From assembly GCA_013397865.1 (NCBI GenBank), contig VZTI01004580.1, positions 918,326-982,325 of the forward strand: 64,000 bases of DNA. Reading direction: 5' to 3'. The notes under the pieces were generated by a model. It saw only the letters and a program-made list of their open reading frames with translations, was not told the DNA's origin and searched no databases. The stretch comes from Struthidea cinerea (Eukaryota; Chordata; Aves; Passeriformes; Corcoracidae). Positions 13,934-26,844 of this stretch are shown one piece after another. Positions within the stretch are counted from its first letter, which is position 1, and each line of letters opens with the position of its first letter. The position numbers and the translations under genes are program-made.

Positions 13934-15256
13934 CAGTTTTGTATAAAAAAAAGGGTTTTTTTTTTACAAAAAAAAAAAAAAAAAAAAAAGTTTATTTTTA
14001 GGAAAATACTGTTTTCCATCCTATAAAGAAGTTTTCTAATTAACCTACATTTCATGGTAATCTAATGAATAAATCTTGCCTCACTACATCTCCCTCCTGT
14101 GATTTACAATACATAATACACGTAATAACAACGTAGCTATTCTTGCTAAAAATTTATAATTTCTTAGATTTTTCTGTTCATAAATCTTACCTTTCTTTGC
14201 CCAAGCTTGTCTGCTGCCTTTATTTGGAAAAGTCAATTTGGCAGAAAGAAAAGGAGTGGAAAGATAGGGATAACAAAGCTAGAGATAATTTAATTTGCCA
14301 ACCTGACCTTAGTGGTGAAGCACAAAACACACAGCACTAGTATGATCCTGAAGGGTCTTCTGAAGTCTTTAGTAGCAGAAAGGCTGGATGCTTGCTTGCA
14401 TCTTGGGGTATCAAAGAAAATGGAATAAATCCTGTCTTCTATTTTCCCCCTCAAAACTGGCTTGCTCAGAAGCCTTGCCAGTATCAAAATAGCTGCCTGA
14501 GTTTGTACTGTATAAAGAGTAAAAATTACTTGCCTCATGTTAAAACCACCTGCTGCTATATTGTTCCATGCCGAAACACAGAGGACAGCAGCCATTCTGT
14601 GCATATTCTGCTTTCGAACAAAGAGGCTGACAGGCAACATGTAGTTAGCCACTTCCAGCACACCTTAAAGCCCTCAGCTGGTTTTCATAGTCACACACCC
14701 CAACAGCTCCCAGATATTTCAGACCTTCCAGAACCAAACACATTGCTAATGCACAAAGATGTTTATGGGGATTCTTCCCGTTCCTGGTTGTCGTAATGTT
14801 GAGTTACTTTGTGGCTGGTTGATAATGGAGGCAGTCTTCAAAACAACCTGACCCTTTCAGACAAACGTTTGCTGTGGTTGGGCAGGTAAGACCTGTCAAC
14901 ACAGGCACAATTTTTGCATTTGGGGTTTTTTCCTCCAATTCCTATAAAAATTGAGGAGCATCCTTGTGCTTTAACTTCTCTGACTTTTGACTCAAGCACC
15001 AGTCATTTCCTCTCAGAAGGTAAAAGCAGGAGGAAGATCTTCTAGCAAGGTGGGATTTATCTTGTTTGACATACTAGCTTTGAGTTTTTCCTATGATATG
15101 AAGTGTGGCCCTAACTTATGAAGGATAAAGAAGAAATTATCTAAGGGATACTTTAATTTTATATTTGCTATTCTGTTTTTAAATTATAAGAACCTTAATA
15201 TCCTAAGAGAGTGTTCTAGTTGAGAGTTGAAACACAAAGAAAACATATATAATAGT

Positions 15257-15274
15257 AAAAAAAAAAAAAAAAAA
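15257..15274. repeat. (A)18 homopolymer
   Basis: An A run about 135 bp left of the retroviral LTR. No CR1 or processed gene copy adjoins it. Confidence 0.9.
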
Positions 15275-15410
15275 CCAAACCACCAGCACTGACTCTTTCT
15301 GATAATGGGGAAACGGAGTTTGATTTTAACCGTGTTGGAGAATAGAAGGTGACTTATCAGGATTAAATAATAATTAAAATCTAAACTGTTATGTAGAAAA
15401 AGAGCTTTGG

Positions 15411-15904
15411 TGGATCGATGCCGCGTTTACTCCTACGGGGTCCCTCGCGGACACGCTCAGGCGGCACTCCGGCAGCACCCACGCGTGCACACAGTCTCAC
15501 CTTCGCAGATGCAGGCAAACAGCCACTCACACTCACAGCCTGTGCACAAACCGGAGACGAAGAGGCAAGAGGGGCTCTCTGTGTGTAGTTCTGAGGAGTT
15601 TAATGACAACGCACCCGAAGGGTAACAGAGGCAAGAAAAACCCAGACCCGAAAGCCCGTGCCCATTTTATCCCAAACACTCCCAAAGGCGGGCAGAGCAT
15701 CCAAAACCAGTAGTCTGAAGGCTAGGGGGCAGAGGCAAGCTTGAGTGACATAACAGGGGCCACTGGGAAAGGGGATGGGAGGGGGGAGAGGGCCAGTGAC
15801 CAACAGGACCTAGACAAAGGGAGAACTTTCTAGCACGGTGTTGTAGGGAGAGTCCACTTTTAGGGTAATTTGGGGGGTGTAAAGTGGACTTAGGCACTGC
15901 AACA
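15411..15904 (-). mobile_element. Endogenous retrovirus LTR (3' LTR orientation), about 494 bp
   Basis: On the minus strand a purine-rich AGGGGGAGA lies directly before TGTTGCAGTG, the typical junction of polypurine tract and LTR start. The LTR then shows a TATA-like ATAAAAT at 15670-15664 and a poly(A) signal ATTAAA at 15604-15599, about 60 bp apart. It ends in a GC-rich U5-like stretch; the CA end is taken at 15411 but 15419 is also possible. This order (U3, TATA, poly(A), U5) fixes the orientation. The class is not identified. No second LTR was found. Confidence 0.7.
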
Positions 15905-16560
15905 TCTCCCCCTAATTTACTTTAAAAGAAGGCCTCCCCCATTTACTTGGGACTAACAAAGGTGGGAACTGTTCTTCCCCTTTCTACGAGCGGGGAAAGG
16001 GTATCTTGATTTTAACAGTGAGGGTCCAGGGTTGTGGCAGTATTTAAAACAATGAGCGGATGGCAGAACAACCAGAAACACCCGCAAAGCCTCTGAAGGG
16101 AGGCAACCCCTCCCCTGAGTTCCCAATGTCCCAACAAGTCCCGAGTTCCTTCGATGGCGCTGGCTGCGGCAGACCTTTCTGGGCTGCTGAGGCTGTCTCC
16201 ATGCTCTTATCAGCCACAGCATCCGTAGCCACAGCAGCATCTCGGGGTACTTGCTCAGATCAGGGACATCTAGGAGACGGCAGGGTGACAGGTGCTGGGT
16301 TCCATGGGGGAGTTGGGGCCGGTGCCTCTGTAAGGGTCTCAGACAAAGTTGTTAAGGATCATGGCAAGATTATTGAAAGGTCAGATCACTTGAGAATACG
16401 TGAAACTGGAAATGTTCATTCTCCCTTTATCAATTTCCCTTTTCCATCCCCCCTTTTCAAAAAAAGAAGGTAGGTATGGGGTATAGGGAGGGTAAGGGAT
16501 TATTTGGATGGGGAAACCATGAGGGAAGGTCAGAGGGGTTCAGGGGGATTTTTAACTGGA
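15905..16560 (-). mobile_element. Internal fragment of the same endogenous retrovirus, 3' end
   Basis: This stretch adjoins the polypurine tract of the LTR and is more GC-rich than the surrounding DNA. It is presumed 3' internal sequence of a provirus on the minus strand. Short open frames exist, but none shows a gag, pol or env motif I recognise, and all are broken. The outer limit near 16560 is judged from the change in composition only. The rest of the provirus seems to be missing. Confidence 0.5.
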
Positions 16561-16875
16561 AGATCAGCCCAAATTAAACTTTCAGATGCTTAGAGACAAC
16601 ACCCTGACTAATTGAGCATGTTGTCTTTACCCTGCTGAGACGCTGAATTCAGATATCTATAAAAGGATGTATTCACAGCCATGAGCTAAGGTTTCAGTGA
16701 AGAGACTGAATATCAGAGAGGAGCCAGTGTCCATTTAGACATCTGTCTTCTTGCAGACCACATGGGCTCATTGAGTCGTGTTGTTTTAAACCACATAGAG
16801 GCAGTATTTGCAATTTGATAGCATAATCTTATTCTCCTGAGCTTTCAGAATGCTTCACGCTAGCGTTGCTACCAG

Positions 16876-16990
16876 TTACATTTAATAGATGCAAGAACTG
16901 AAGCAGAAGAGGAGTTAAACAACCAGTCCATCATCAGTCATAGTCTGGAATAGATTTAAACTGCAACCTCCATACTTTTCAAGTAAGCTG
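16876..16990 (-). repeat. MIR-like tRNA SINE fragment
   Basis: The plus strand follows the inverted MIR pattern: TTTAATAGATGCAAGAACTG, GAGGAGTTAAACAACCAGTC, and TAGATTTAAACTGCAACCTC. These correspond to the inverted core and tRNA-derived head. The copy is much decayed. Confidence 0.55.
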
Positions 16991-19933
16991 CAGAAAACTT
17001 GTTATCCGTGTAAAGTCAAAGCTTATTTACCACAGCCACCTCCTCCCTCACCCTCTTCCTGCCACGTGATTCTCATCCCTGTGAGATTCTCATTCCTGGT
17101 CAGATTTTTTTTAATGTCTGCTAGCCACAAAACTAATCTGGTGAATATTTCTACAATTTTTATATTCTCTTCTATCTTTTATATTAATTTCTAATTTTTG
17201 CATGTTATATTTGTATAGACTGCATATGCACACACAACATGAATGCATCGTGTATATTTTATGGTGAATATAACCTGGTGCTCATTAGAAGTGTGTGCTG
17301 TGTCTTCATCATAAAATCAGGGCTGCTCTGGACTTGCTACAAATGTCAGATGAAATAAATGCTGGACTTGCAAATTGTGATTACTCACTTGCAGAGATTT
17401 GAAGGGACTTTTTAATATTTGTAACATGAGAATTCCAGAATGGACCAGGTTTCAGTGCTCACCAATATATTAATCATGTGCTCAACTTCAAGCATATGTT
17501 TTCTTTCCCAAATTTTAGGATCAGGCTCTAGGTTTCTATGGTGTACTTGTGCTGGACCCACAGACAGATTATTTGTTAAGCAGACGCAGCTCCCATGCCT
17601 GGAACTGAGGAGAAGATGAGTATTAAATTCATGGATAATTAATCTGTTTTCTCTTTCAGGATTTTAGTTACCTTACATTGTCAATCATTCAAATGAGCCA
17701 ACACGGTGTTTTCCAAGGCTCTGGAGACTTAGCTTGGAAAATGAGAAGGGTTATTTTGATTCATTGTTGTAACAGACTATAAACTTCTCTATTTTTAGAA
17801 ACATTTACCATAGCAGCTGAAAAATTATTTTTCAAAATACTATTGCTACAGCCATGGGATTAGGTCTTGGGTTTAACCCAGAAAATCCTCTCTGCCACTA
17901 AGACCTCCTTCTCTAATTCTCCTAATCTCTGCACACACAAAAAAGAAAGTTAAATTACCTACAGTGACTGGGTTTTTCTTTTCTGCTTTTAGGGGAACAT
18001 TTCAACCTAAACCAAACCTATCCTGTGTAGTACATTTCAATCAATATGACTTTCTATTTGTTAAAGTTGGCACAATCAGAGGTGGGGGATTACCAGTGAG
18101 AATGAGCTGAGTATTTTTTTGGTTCTAATAGCAGAAAGACTTCTGCTACACATCACTAAGCAGTTGGCCTTAATTTCATTAAGACCTTTCCTATTTTGCA
18201 TAAATTGCAAAGCTGGACATGAAGTAGTTTCTCAAAATGGTGTAACTTAAGATTTTAAAAATGGAGCAAACCCACGTTTTTTAAAATATTAATACATAGC
18301 TGCCATTAAAAATTTGAAAAATTTCCTTCTTCTTACCTTCTTCTGAGTACTCTATGTGCCCTGTGATGTAAATAATTTATTTTATTTTCTTTCTGTCTTA
18401 GCTGCTGATGTGTTTGTAGGGAGATAAATGAATCTCAAAATGTGCCTCTGTAATTAGAAGCATCGAGATGAACTTGAGGGAAGTCTTTGCTCCAAGAAAG
18501 ATGTTTGCATTCTGATGTTTTCTCCCCTAAATCACGACACAAACCAATGCTGTGGTGTGAGATACTGCCACACACATATAAAATTTGCCTTATGGCCATC
18601 TCTAGGAAATATAGTGCCACACACAGTGAATCATGTAATCTATAAAGTATTTATGAAATACCACCTACATCTTCTAGAGAATCTGGACCTCAAATGCCGT
18701 GGGAATGGGACTGTGTAAAGACACAGACAGTTAAATAAACCTCACATCATCCGACCACTCTGAACTGCGGAAAGAGCAAGCAGAGCTTCAGGCCACAATT
18801 GCTTTTCTCTTCTCCTTCATTTTCCTCCATGCTAATAATGAAATCAGGATGGTAGGGAGCTCATTTTTCACTCTTTGACTTGCTTTTTTTTCTCTAAAAA
18901 TAAAAAAGACCACAGAGGCTTGATTTCACAGAGGGTACATCTGTGACTGTAAGCCCACACTGCACATGCAAAATGAAAACGTGCCAAGAGTTTTTCAAAG
19001 TCTGAGATTTTTTTAAACTACTTAACTTACTACTCACGGACCACCTGAAGTTTAAGCATCTCTTTGCATTTACCCCCCAAACCTCATGGACCTAAATGAG
19101 ATAACTGTAGCAACTTCTTTGCACATTAGAAGTAAAATGTAAACAGGAATCAATTTTCAGGAGAAAAGACAACTATATTTTATGCTGATTTATCACCTGC
19201 AGAATTATGTTCTCAAACAGATGGAGGTGGATATCAGCAACCTGGGGGCGGGGATATAAGTTCTGCCCAGCTGTTGTAATTAATAGCAATTGCTGCAAAC
19301 TCTCTCAGCCTTCACAGTTACATTAAGAGACAAATGTATGCCTGGCCTGCAGCCGTCAGCAGAATTACAGAAATCTACACAAATTCCATGGGAGGCCTTT
19401 GTCAGCTGACAAGGTAACTTTCAGGTATCTTTTACAGTGTCTCTATGCCTTAGTCTTTCATTCCAGAACCTGACTCCACGCCACTAGAGTTGTCAGCATT
19501 AGCAATTCATTCTGTCAGGCGAAATTTCCTCAGTAATGTGTGAAATAAATGTTGTGTTATGAAAACACTGCCCACTTAAAAAGTTGTCTTAGACAAGGTT
19601 CACCTTTCTCTTAAGAAAATACTGATTTTATTTAATTACCTACCACATTTTGGAGTAAAATAGTCTCAAAAGTAAGTTTTTCAAATATTGTTCCAATTAA
19701 AGGATAATTTGTAATGCCAACCAGTTCAAAATGTATAAAGATTACTATTTTTATTTTCAACACAAATAATAAATTGTTTAAATGACATAAATAAGCTGTA
19801 GAAAAGTTTGCTTTATTCTAAAAGGTAGTGGTGATATAGAGAAGTTTGCCACACTGCCTTCAGAGGCTGCTTTTTTTCAATTTGCCAGAATTTACTCATG
19901 TCCTTTTCTGCAGCTGATGCTACAGATGTGAAG

Positions 19934-19954
19934 CAAACAAACAAACAAACAAAA
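19934..19954. repeat. (AAAC)n microsatellite
   Basis: Five units of CAAA followed by further A/C-rich simple sequence up to about 19998. Confidence 0.9.
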
Positions 19955-21830
19955 CACACAAAAAACCCCCAACCCAAAACAAAACAACCAAACATCCCCA
20001 AAAACCTTGCAGCTCCCTCATGCCATGTCCAGTTTCTGGTTTAGCCTCATACCAGTAAGACTAAAGATATTGATCAGCGAGAGGTCATAACTTTTCCTTA
20101 AAGATCTTAGAAGCACTCGGAAAATTTATTTCAAAAATAAACCCAACAGAAATGGAGAGCATGAGTACAGACATTTTGGGGGAAAAACATGCAAAACAAT
20201 GGTATATATTAATCATTGCACCTCTCATCACTTTCTCAGATTTTGCCCACTGATTTTCCTCTTCATATAACATCTGACGTCCCAAACCACTGAGAAACTG
20301 CAAAGGGTTTTTCAAAACATCAGAACTCCCTTATCCTGCTGCAAAAATTTCTCTGCTTTTCCCTAAAAGGGGAATTTCACTGTAAGATTTATGGGCCAGA
20401 ATGGCAATATTTAACCCCAGAGGAGTAACATATTTCAGATGTTGAAGTCCTTGTGCAGAGGCACAGCTGGCAGCTTTATGCCCTTAATGAGAGCAATAGC
20501 TCGTTTTCCTGCGGGGTGTACAGCTGGCAGTAGGTGACATGCATGACTTGCAGAGGCAAACAGAGCACTGGTGTCCAACCACAAGGACTACCAACATGAT
20601 GGACTTCCAAGCTCAGGTATTTTTATGTACATAAAGAAGTGGTTTGGGAGCATTTCTGCTGGTTGAGGTGTATTTTCCTATGTTCCTTGCATCTGGATTT
20701 ATAGACAGGAAAGAAGCAGCTTTGGCGGTAAAACAGCTAGGAAGGCAAGCGTAATTAATGCATTTCAAGCACTGAACAGATACCTTTAGGTAGATGGCTG
20801 TGGTGGACATGTGGGGGAGTGAGCTTAACACCTGAACAAGTCAGGAACCAACATTTTGCTACCTTCAGCTGAAAAACCTACACCATGCTCTTGGAATTTG
20901 TACAGAGCAGTCGTGTACATCATTTCGGGTTATCTGAGACCTCTTCAGAGGAAGGAGGCTTTATAGTAAATATTTTTAGGATACTACCTTTTGGACTTGT
21001 TTTGAATCTCTCCTTACTGAGAAAAGGAAAGCTACTGTTTCTTTCTCTTGATGCTGAGGGGCATCTAGACAGGTAGGTCAGATGAAATGACCAGCAGTCT
21101 ATGTGACACCAACCCTGAGGGGGCCTTCTTCCTACAGAAGGAGGACAGAGCAGTTGGCACTACTCCTGTAGTACTGCACATCTTCTGGACCAACGAAGAT
21201 GTCAGAAAATCATCATCAAAAGCATTAGCACTATACTCTCTAAATTCATGATCTCTCTTTGACATTTAGGATCCTACTGAGAAGACACTTGAAGGCTTTT
21301 TGTTTTCTTGTCGTGTGCTGGTTCAGTTGTTAGGGTTTGATTGTGTTTTTTGTTTTTTCCCAAGCTGTCTCTAGGACTGCAAGCAGCAAATCATCATGCC
21401 CTGCTATTTATAGTAATGGAGGTAAAAATCGTTTCAAGAGTGGAGCACAACTTCAGATGGAGGCAACTGAGAGTCATTGAACTCAGCAGCTGTGCAGCTG
21501 CATCACCAAAACCCTCATGCTGCCCAATTATTTTCCTTGGCAACTGCTTCCTTTAAGAACTTGTTTTTTCCTGACTATGCCTCAGTTGGCTGTTTGTGAA
21601 GGCCTGGCCGGTGTTTGTTGAAGAAAGAAAGAGCAAGAAGTTGCTTCTGTTATTCTCCAGAAATCTTTATAGGGAAAATGCTGTTTAATATTGACATATT
21701 CTCACAGTCTCTTGGGGGAGCTTTTTGACAGAAAGGGAGGGGAAGAGGAAGGGGGGATGGGGGGGCACTGTCTGACCTTTGTCCCCAGAGGATAAAGATC
21801 AAAAGAGAAAAAGCCCAAATATATGTTTTC

Positions 21831-21847
21831 TTTTTTTTTTTTTTTTT
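21831..21847. repeat. (T)17 homopolymer
   Basis: A T run about 70 bp to the right of a G-rich stretch (21721-21766). Confidence 0.9.
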
Positions 21848-24800
21848 GTTTGTGGCTGTTGTAGACTGAAGTTCCTCTCCTGTATCCATGTTCTGTTCTC
21901 CCCGAGCATTAGTTCACTGCTAGTAAATACAATCTGCATTTTTGAGTATAAAAATGCAAGAGAACATTTTCTCTAATGTTTGACAGAAGATAGAGAATTG
22001 GACCAACCAACAAGGTCTCCTAAGCAACTCTGCCTTAACTGACAGTGGGTTCTTCTTTCTGCCTCGTGTTACAGCCCATGGCATCACCTGCAAAGTTCTT
22101 CTGCAGCAAAGTTCCACCAAGCTGTTCTATTGACACTAGCACTGGGAAGGACTGGATGAAAGACCAAATCTACTATTTGCAGAACACCGAAGTTGCAAAA
22201 ATAATCTGCCACTGTTGGAATAAGGATCAGAATAAACACAGACCTGGAGGCTTTCCCTGGGCACATTCAGTTAAATGAAGATTACAGATAGCCAAATAAA
22301 TAAGGGGAATAAAATAAAATAAACATGCTAAACACCGTTTTCCTTCCCTTTTTAAGTCTTCTTCCTACTTCAAAGCAGTCCTCAGACTTTAGCCGTGTTT
22401 GTGGGCTCAGAAAGCACACCCATACTGTCCATGCACACCCCCGGGATGAGCCCTCAGCCTTGTATGTCTACAAACACCATTTCCTGTCTGGTGGTGCCTA
22501 AACAGAGGCAGCATCACCTTCTATATCCTGCAGTGCCTTGTGGTTAAACAAACTTCTCATCAACCCAGTGCCTTAGTATTTTGCAGTGGACTTGAAATGC
22601 TCAGCCCAGCACTCCAGACTTCAGAGCTTGGGAAGAAAGAAATAAAAATTCCTCCTTCTTCCTGATTTCTGCTAAAACAACAAAGCCTCAAGCAAGAAAC
22701 AAGCAGTCAAAACAAACTTAAAAGAGTGTGAGACCGCTGTCTGGGATATATGGAGGTATGGAATAGCTGGTCAAAGCCATTGGAGAAGGGCAAACACAGC
22801 AGCTGATGCAGAGGGCAAAATGTAGAGGTGTGAAAAGCCCCTGTGGCAGACGCTGTGGGTAAGAGCTTTGCACGGAATAACTGATGCGGAGCCAGTCCCA
22901 GGACACGTACAGAAAGAAGGGACTGGTGTGTGGTTGTGCAGAATCTACACAGAAGCAAGCAGAGAGCAGGTGGTGCAGAAGAGCTGCCTTACAGTGATTT
23001 TCTGGGTGAACACTGAGGTTCCCCAGTAATTCATATTTCTGCTGCCTTTTCAAGCCTTTTCAGATCTCCACAGGCTGAAATTCCTGGAGCTGCAGCAGAT
23101 ACAACTGCTGGACCATGAGAGTGCTCTGGACAACACAGCAACCACAGCAATCACGAGCCTGCTGTTACACATAAGCAAGTCTAAAAGCTTGGCACACCCC
23201 AAGGCTCATGCACCTCTTGCGTCACGGCCAGTTCTTTCACAGGTACTGGATTCCCTGTAAGGGAAGGCATTCCCTTGTTTGCAAATAGAAAGTGCCTCTC
23301 TCTCTCTTCCCAGTGATGTTTATTTGCTGATAGCAGAGGTACAAGTGTGTTTAGAGCACTCATATAGTGGGGGAGCAGAGAGCTACAAATAATCAGCAGT
23401 AGGAGCAGCTCTGTGGGGCTCAGGGGTGATGACAAAGTGTGTGCCACACCGACTACAGCCTAAAGGCTCTCTCTCCTTTACTGGTTCCTCTTGGGGAGAG
23501 TCACTGGTGCTTTGGGATGTTACCCATCCTATACTGCTCTGAGGGTACAGAGTTATAAGATGCCATCCCTGCAGAAAAGATTCGTCAAGTACCTGGCAGC
23601 TGCACAGCAGTCTGGCCCAGAGTCATGCCCATCTACTTATATAAAAGAAAGTAACAGACATACCTTCTTTTCTTTTTTTCTCGAAGTATATGGTTATTTT
23701 CTATTTTGTGTTGTTTTCTTGTTTCCTACTCCAGCCTTACCTTGTCTGCCTAACGGCCACAATCCCTGTTTGTGAATGGTATTTTACTGCGCATGGTCTG
23801 GTCTCATTCCTGTTTTGTATGGAACACTGTGCCTGGCAATTTGTCATTACTTTGCTTGTCTTCACAGCAGGCACAGGTGAGCAGGACAGGTGAGAGGGAG
23901 CTCCCCCACAGGGCTTAGTGTGAGTAGGGCAGAGCAGCAACCACTGACGACCTTGCTGGGCTGCAGCATAGAAGGATCCTGAAATACTCATGTCTTTCTT
24001 ATTGTCACTGGTAGTCTCTCTCTTTCCTTATTTTGCTGATTAGGCCTTGCAGAAATAGTGAGGTCAATAACCACTTTGACTTGAAAAAGCCGTAGCTGCC
24101 AGTCCAGCTCTTTTGAGAAACCAAGATCACACTTTTTTTTTTTCTGTAAGAGACACAACCAGTAACTGCTCATACCAGAGAGGCTGCCAGAATATTTTGT
24201 TTTAAAGAGACACCAACTGCCATTTTACTTTGTTTTGTCCAAGAAACACAGATATCAAGTTTGGGTCATAACTGCTGGTATCAGGGGACACTGTCTTTGA
24301 GTAATTACCCTTTGCAGCTCCGGCCAATGTCAGGGGCACAAGTGGGAAATAATAAAGTCTACTCATATCTCAGCAGACAAGGGTCAGACCACAGCTGAAA
24401 TGACACAGATGCTCCTGCCGCCAAAGGGAATGACAATGCTTTCTTTCTAAAGGAACCTCAGCTGACCTTTGTTACCTCAGAGGGAAATCTGCTACAGTGC
24501 AGCAGCACTTGCAGGCCATTGGATGTGATGTGCAAGTTCATCAAGGTTTTTGGAGACAGTTTATAAAAACTAGGAGCTGCTGGAAGAATGCAACATTTTT
24601 TGATGAATAAGGAAATAGCCTTTCTCCCCACACAGAGTGACTTGATTAAAAGGTCAAGGCACTTGGCAAGCACCAGCCACAGTTTAAATTTTTAATACTA
24701 CTGTGTCACTTCCAGTATCTATCCAATATTGCTGTACTAGGAGTCTTTATGCAACTTATTTCAAAATCAGCAATTTGTTAACTGGAAGACAAAAAGCTTC

Positions 24801-25599
24801 TCTTACAGTAAAAGAGGCTAATAATTCTCTGAGTCTTTTTGCCAAACAATTTCTTGGCCAAAAGCTGAAAAGTTAGCAACAAACTCAGAAATACTTTGAT
24901 TTCTTTAGTGTTAATCAATGGTTACAAACAGACACCATACAAACTTTAAAATGTAGGTACTAACGTGGGACATATGGATGGATGGATAGGCTTGATATTA
25001 GCCATGAGAGCATCCTTCTGCATGCCACAGCTACCCTAAGTTCAGAACACAAGTATGCTTTTTGCAAGCCTGGATGCTAAGGCTGTATCTTAACATAAAG
25101 GAATTAGTATGTTCAGCAGGTAAAACTAAGCATCTTTTGTTGGTGGGGTGAAAATAGCTCTTGGTTTAGTGACAGCAGGGGGGCAAAGCCATCATTACAG
25201 GCACACCACATTTCTGTGATGGAAAAAAACTATTCATTTTTAATAGGAAGATACCCCATCCACCTTTGAATTGTACAGCTGCAGTCCCAGTCAGCCAGCA
25301 AGGAGGGAACAGATTGCTCTTTTCTGCATGTCTGGCGTTGTACAAACCCAAAGATGCAAGGCTTGTCACGCATAAGCGAGTTGGTACAACCAGAAAGTCT
25401 AGGCTGATGGCAGCCTCAAGGGAACTGCTCCAAAGGTTAACTCCGTTTTGCATCAGTGTAACAAGGACATGAGAAACAGGTCTAGAAAGTACAGCTTGCT
25501 GTGGAAAATGCTCCAGATAGAAATGGTCCTCTGCCTCTTTGGAAACTGAAGCAATACTCACTAAGGGAGAAGATTCTTGTTTGGTTTGGGGTATGTAGG

Positions 25600-25710
25600 A
25601 GATCTGGATTTAGCTCTTAGCAATTCCTCTCCCAGATTTATTACACAGAAGTCTCACATGCTCTAGCTGTAAAACAGGGTTACTGGTGCTTCCTTTCTGC
25701 TTCTCATCAT
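25600..25710 (+). repeat. Possible MIR-like SINE fragment 3' of HTRA3
   Basis: GATCTGGATTTAGCTCTTAG followed by CTAGCTGTAAAACAGGGTTA fits the two ends of a MIR core, but the middle is poorly matched. It includes the AATAAA (minus strand, 25642-25637) that could serve HTRA3. Confidence 0.35.
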
Positions 25711-26017
25711 GTACAGGGGGAACTGAGGGCAACAGGATCCCAACTCAATACTCTCTAAGTGACATCAAAGCAAAATTCATAAATATGGAAAAAAACAGTG
25801 TGAATAAATGACTTGTGTGCAAAGCCTTTCTAAACATAATCTAAGTAAGGGTGGAATAATTATATCATAGGAATGGCAAAGGGTTTTCGTAACATCAGGG
25901 CCCAATTTTCTGTAAGAAAATATTCTCTTGGGAAAGCCTGTTCCAGTCAGACAGAAGAAGCAGGGAAGACATATTTGTTTAAAAAGAGGTTTACATCAAT
26001 ACATTATTTGTGTAAAC

Positions 26018-26023
26018 TTTAAT
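26018..26023 (-). promoter_or_regulatory. Candidate poly(A) signal ATTAAA for HTRA3
   Basis: The gene-strand reading is GGAGATTAAAGTTTAC, about 820 nt after the stop. It is the second most common poly(A) hexamer. An alternative AATAAA lies at 25642-25637, inside a possible MIR fragment. There is no transcript evidence here to choose between them. Confidence 0.3.
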
Positions 26024-26481
26024 CTCCTTACAGTAGAAACATACCCAGTCAAAGCCAAAAGAAGTGTAACAATTTTACAGCAAAGCTTACCAGTAAAAAT
26101 GCAAAACAAGTTTGTATCAAATTCTTAAAAAAACTGTGCACTTTCTCAAACTTAACTTTGTTCAGCACATCGTTTTGATTTATATATAAGGCATTAATTC
26201 TATAAGAATCATTTACTATATTCCAAAAATCGCATGACCTAGGTGTAACACTCTATAGCCTGATACCATTTTTGTTCCTTTCAATATTTACAGATTTCAT
26301 CTACCTGCATGGACATGGAGCACAGAAGCACTAAGAACAAATACAAGCTTTGCCAATAATAGGTTCACATTGAAAAAGTTACATTAAAAAAAAAAAAGCT
26401 CAATTTTGCATTGCAATAGCTTGGGTCTGCTGCAGCCATGACTGTAGTTTAAGAATAATTCCCCCTTTCATATACCTCCCC

Positions 26482-26509
26482 CAAATTTGTTCATTGTATT
26501 TGGGGTGTT
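26482..26509. repeat. 28-bp exact direct repeat, copy in HTRA3 3' UTR
   Basis: This copy starts CAAATTTGTTCATTG and ends TTGGGGTGTT. It is identical over 28 bp, in the same orientation, to 27692-27719. The flanking bases do not match. Confidence 0.9.
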
Positions 26510-26844
26510 CACTTCCAGCAGTACCTTGATCTTTCAAAATGCAGAACTGAGGCTGCTCTGAATCTGCAGGTATGGGAAGCAGGACCCATTTCTACCAGCT
26601 ACCCAAAATTTGTTTTTCTCCTCCTCCCCAGAACACAGTTCTTAAGTTTCTTTGAAATGTAAATCTTCTATAAATGGCATCTTTGAAGTCATTCTAGCTA
26701 CTATGTACAGAAATGGCTCAGGCAATTAAGTTAGTCCACCTTGTCATTAGTCAACAGGAAGTATAATTACTGTAGCTGTAAAGGAGGTATCTAGTGTTCC
26801 AGAATAAGTGAGTTTAATCATGGTGAGAGCTTCCTCAATTCTAT

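Larger units (their letters stand above)
13137..15410. other. Intergenic with assembly gap
   Basis: It holds the N gap and the twin A runs. The overlapping open frames at 14290-14796 on both strands (123 and 134 codons) show no recognised domain. Confidence 0.6.
16561..25599. other. Intergenic, no gene recognised
   Basis: It contains a MIR-like fragment at 16876-16990 and simple repeats at 19934 and 21831. I looked for convergent ACOX3 exons, expected on the plus strand from human gene order, and recognised none. Confidence 0.55.
26000..26844 (-). other. HTRA3: Probable HTRA3 3' UTR
   Basis: This AT-rich sequence follows the stop codon on the gene strand with no further coding similarity. 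The left limit is set by the best nearby poly(A) signal, ATTAAA at 26023-26018. It holds a T-rich run near 26380-26395 (gene strand) and one arm of the 28-bp repeat at 26482-26509. A canonical AATAAA occurs only further on, at 25642-25637, so a longer UTR is possible. Confidence 0.45.

Noticed and set aside
14290..14796. 134-codon plus frame and overlapping 123-codon minus frame
   Set aside because: Neither has a recognisable motif or codon pattern. Open on both strands over the same bases suggests chance, and I see no polyadenylation or promoter context.
15667..16473. Open frames of 67-137 codons around the retroviral fragment, as possible host genes
   Set aside because: They lie within the LTR or adjacent internal viral sequence on either strand and show no host or viral domain I recognise.
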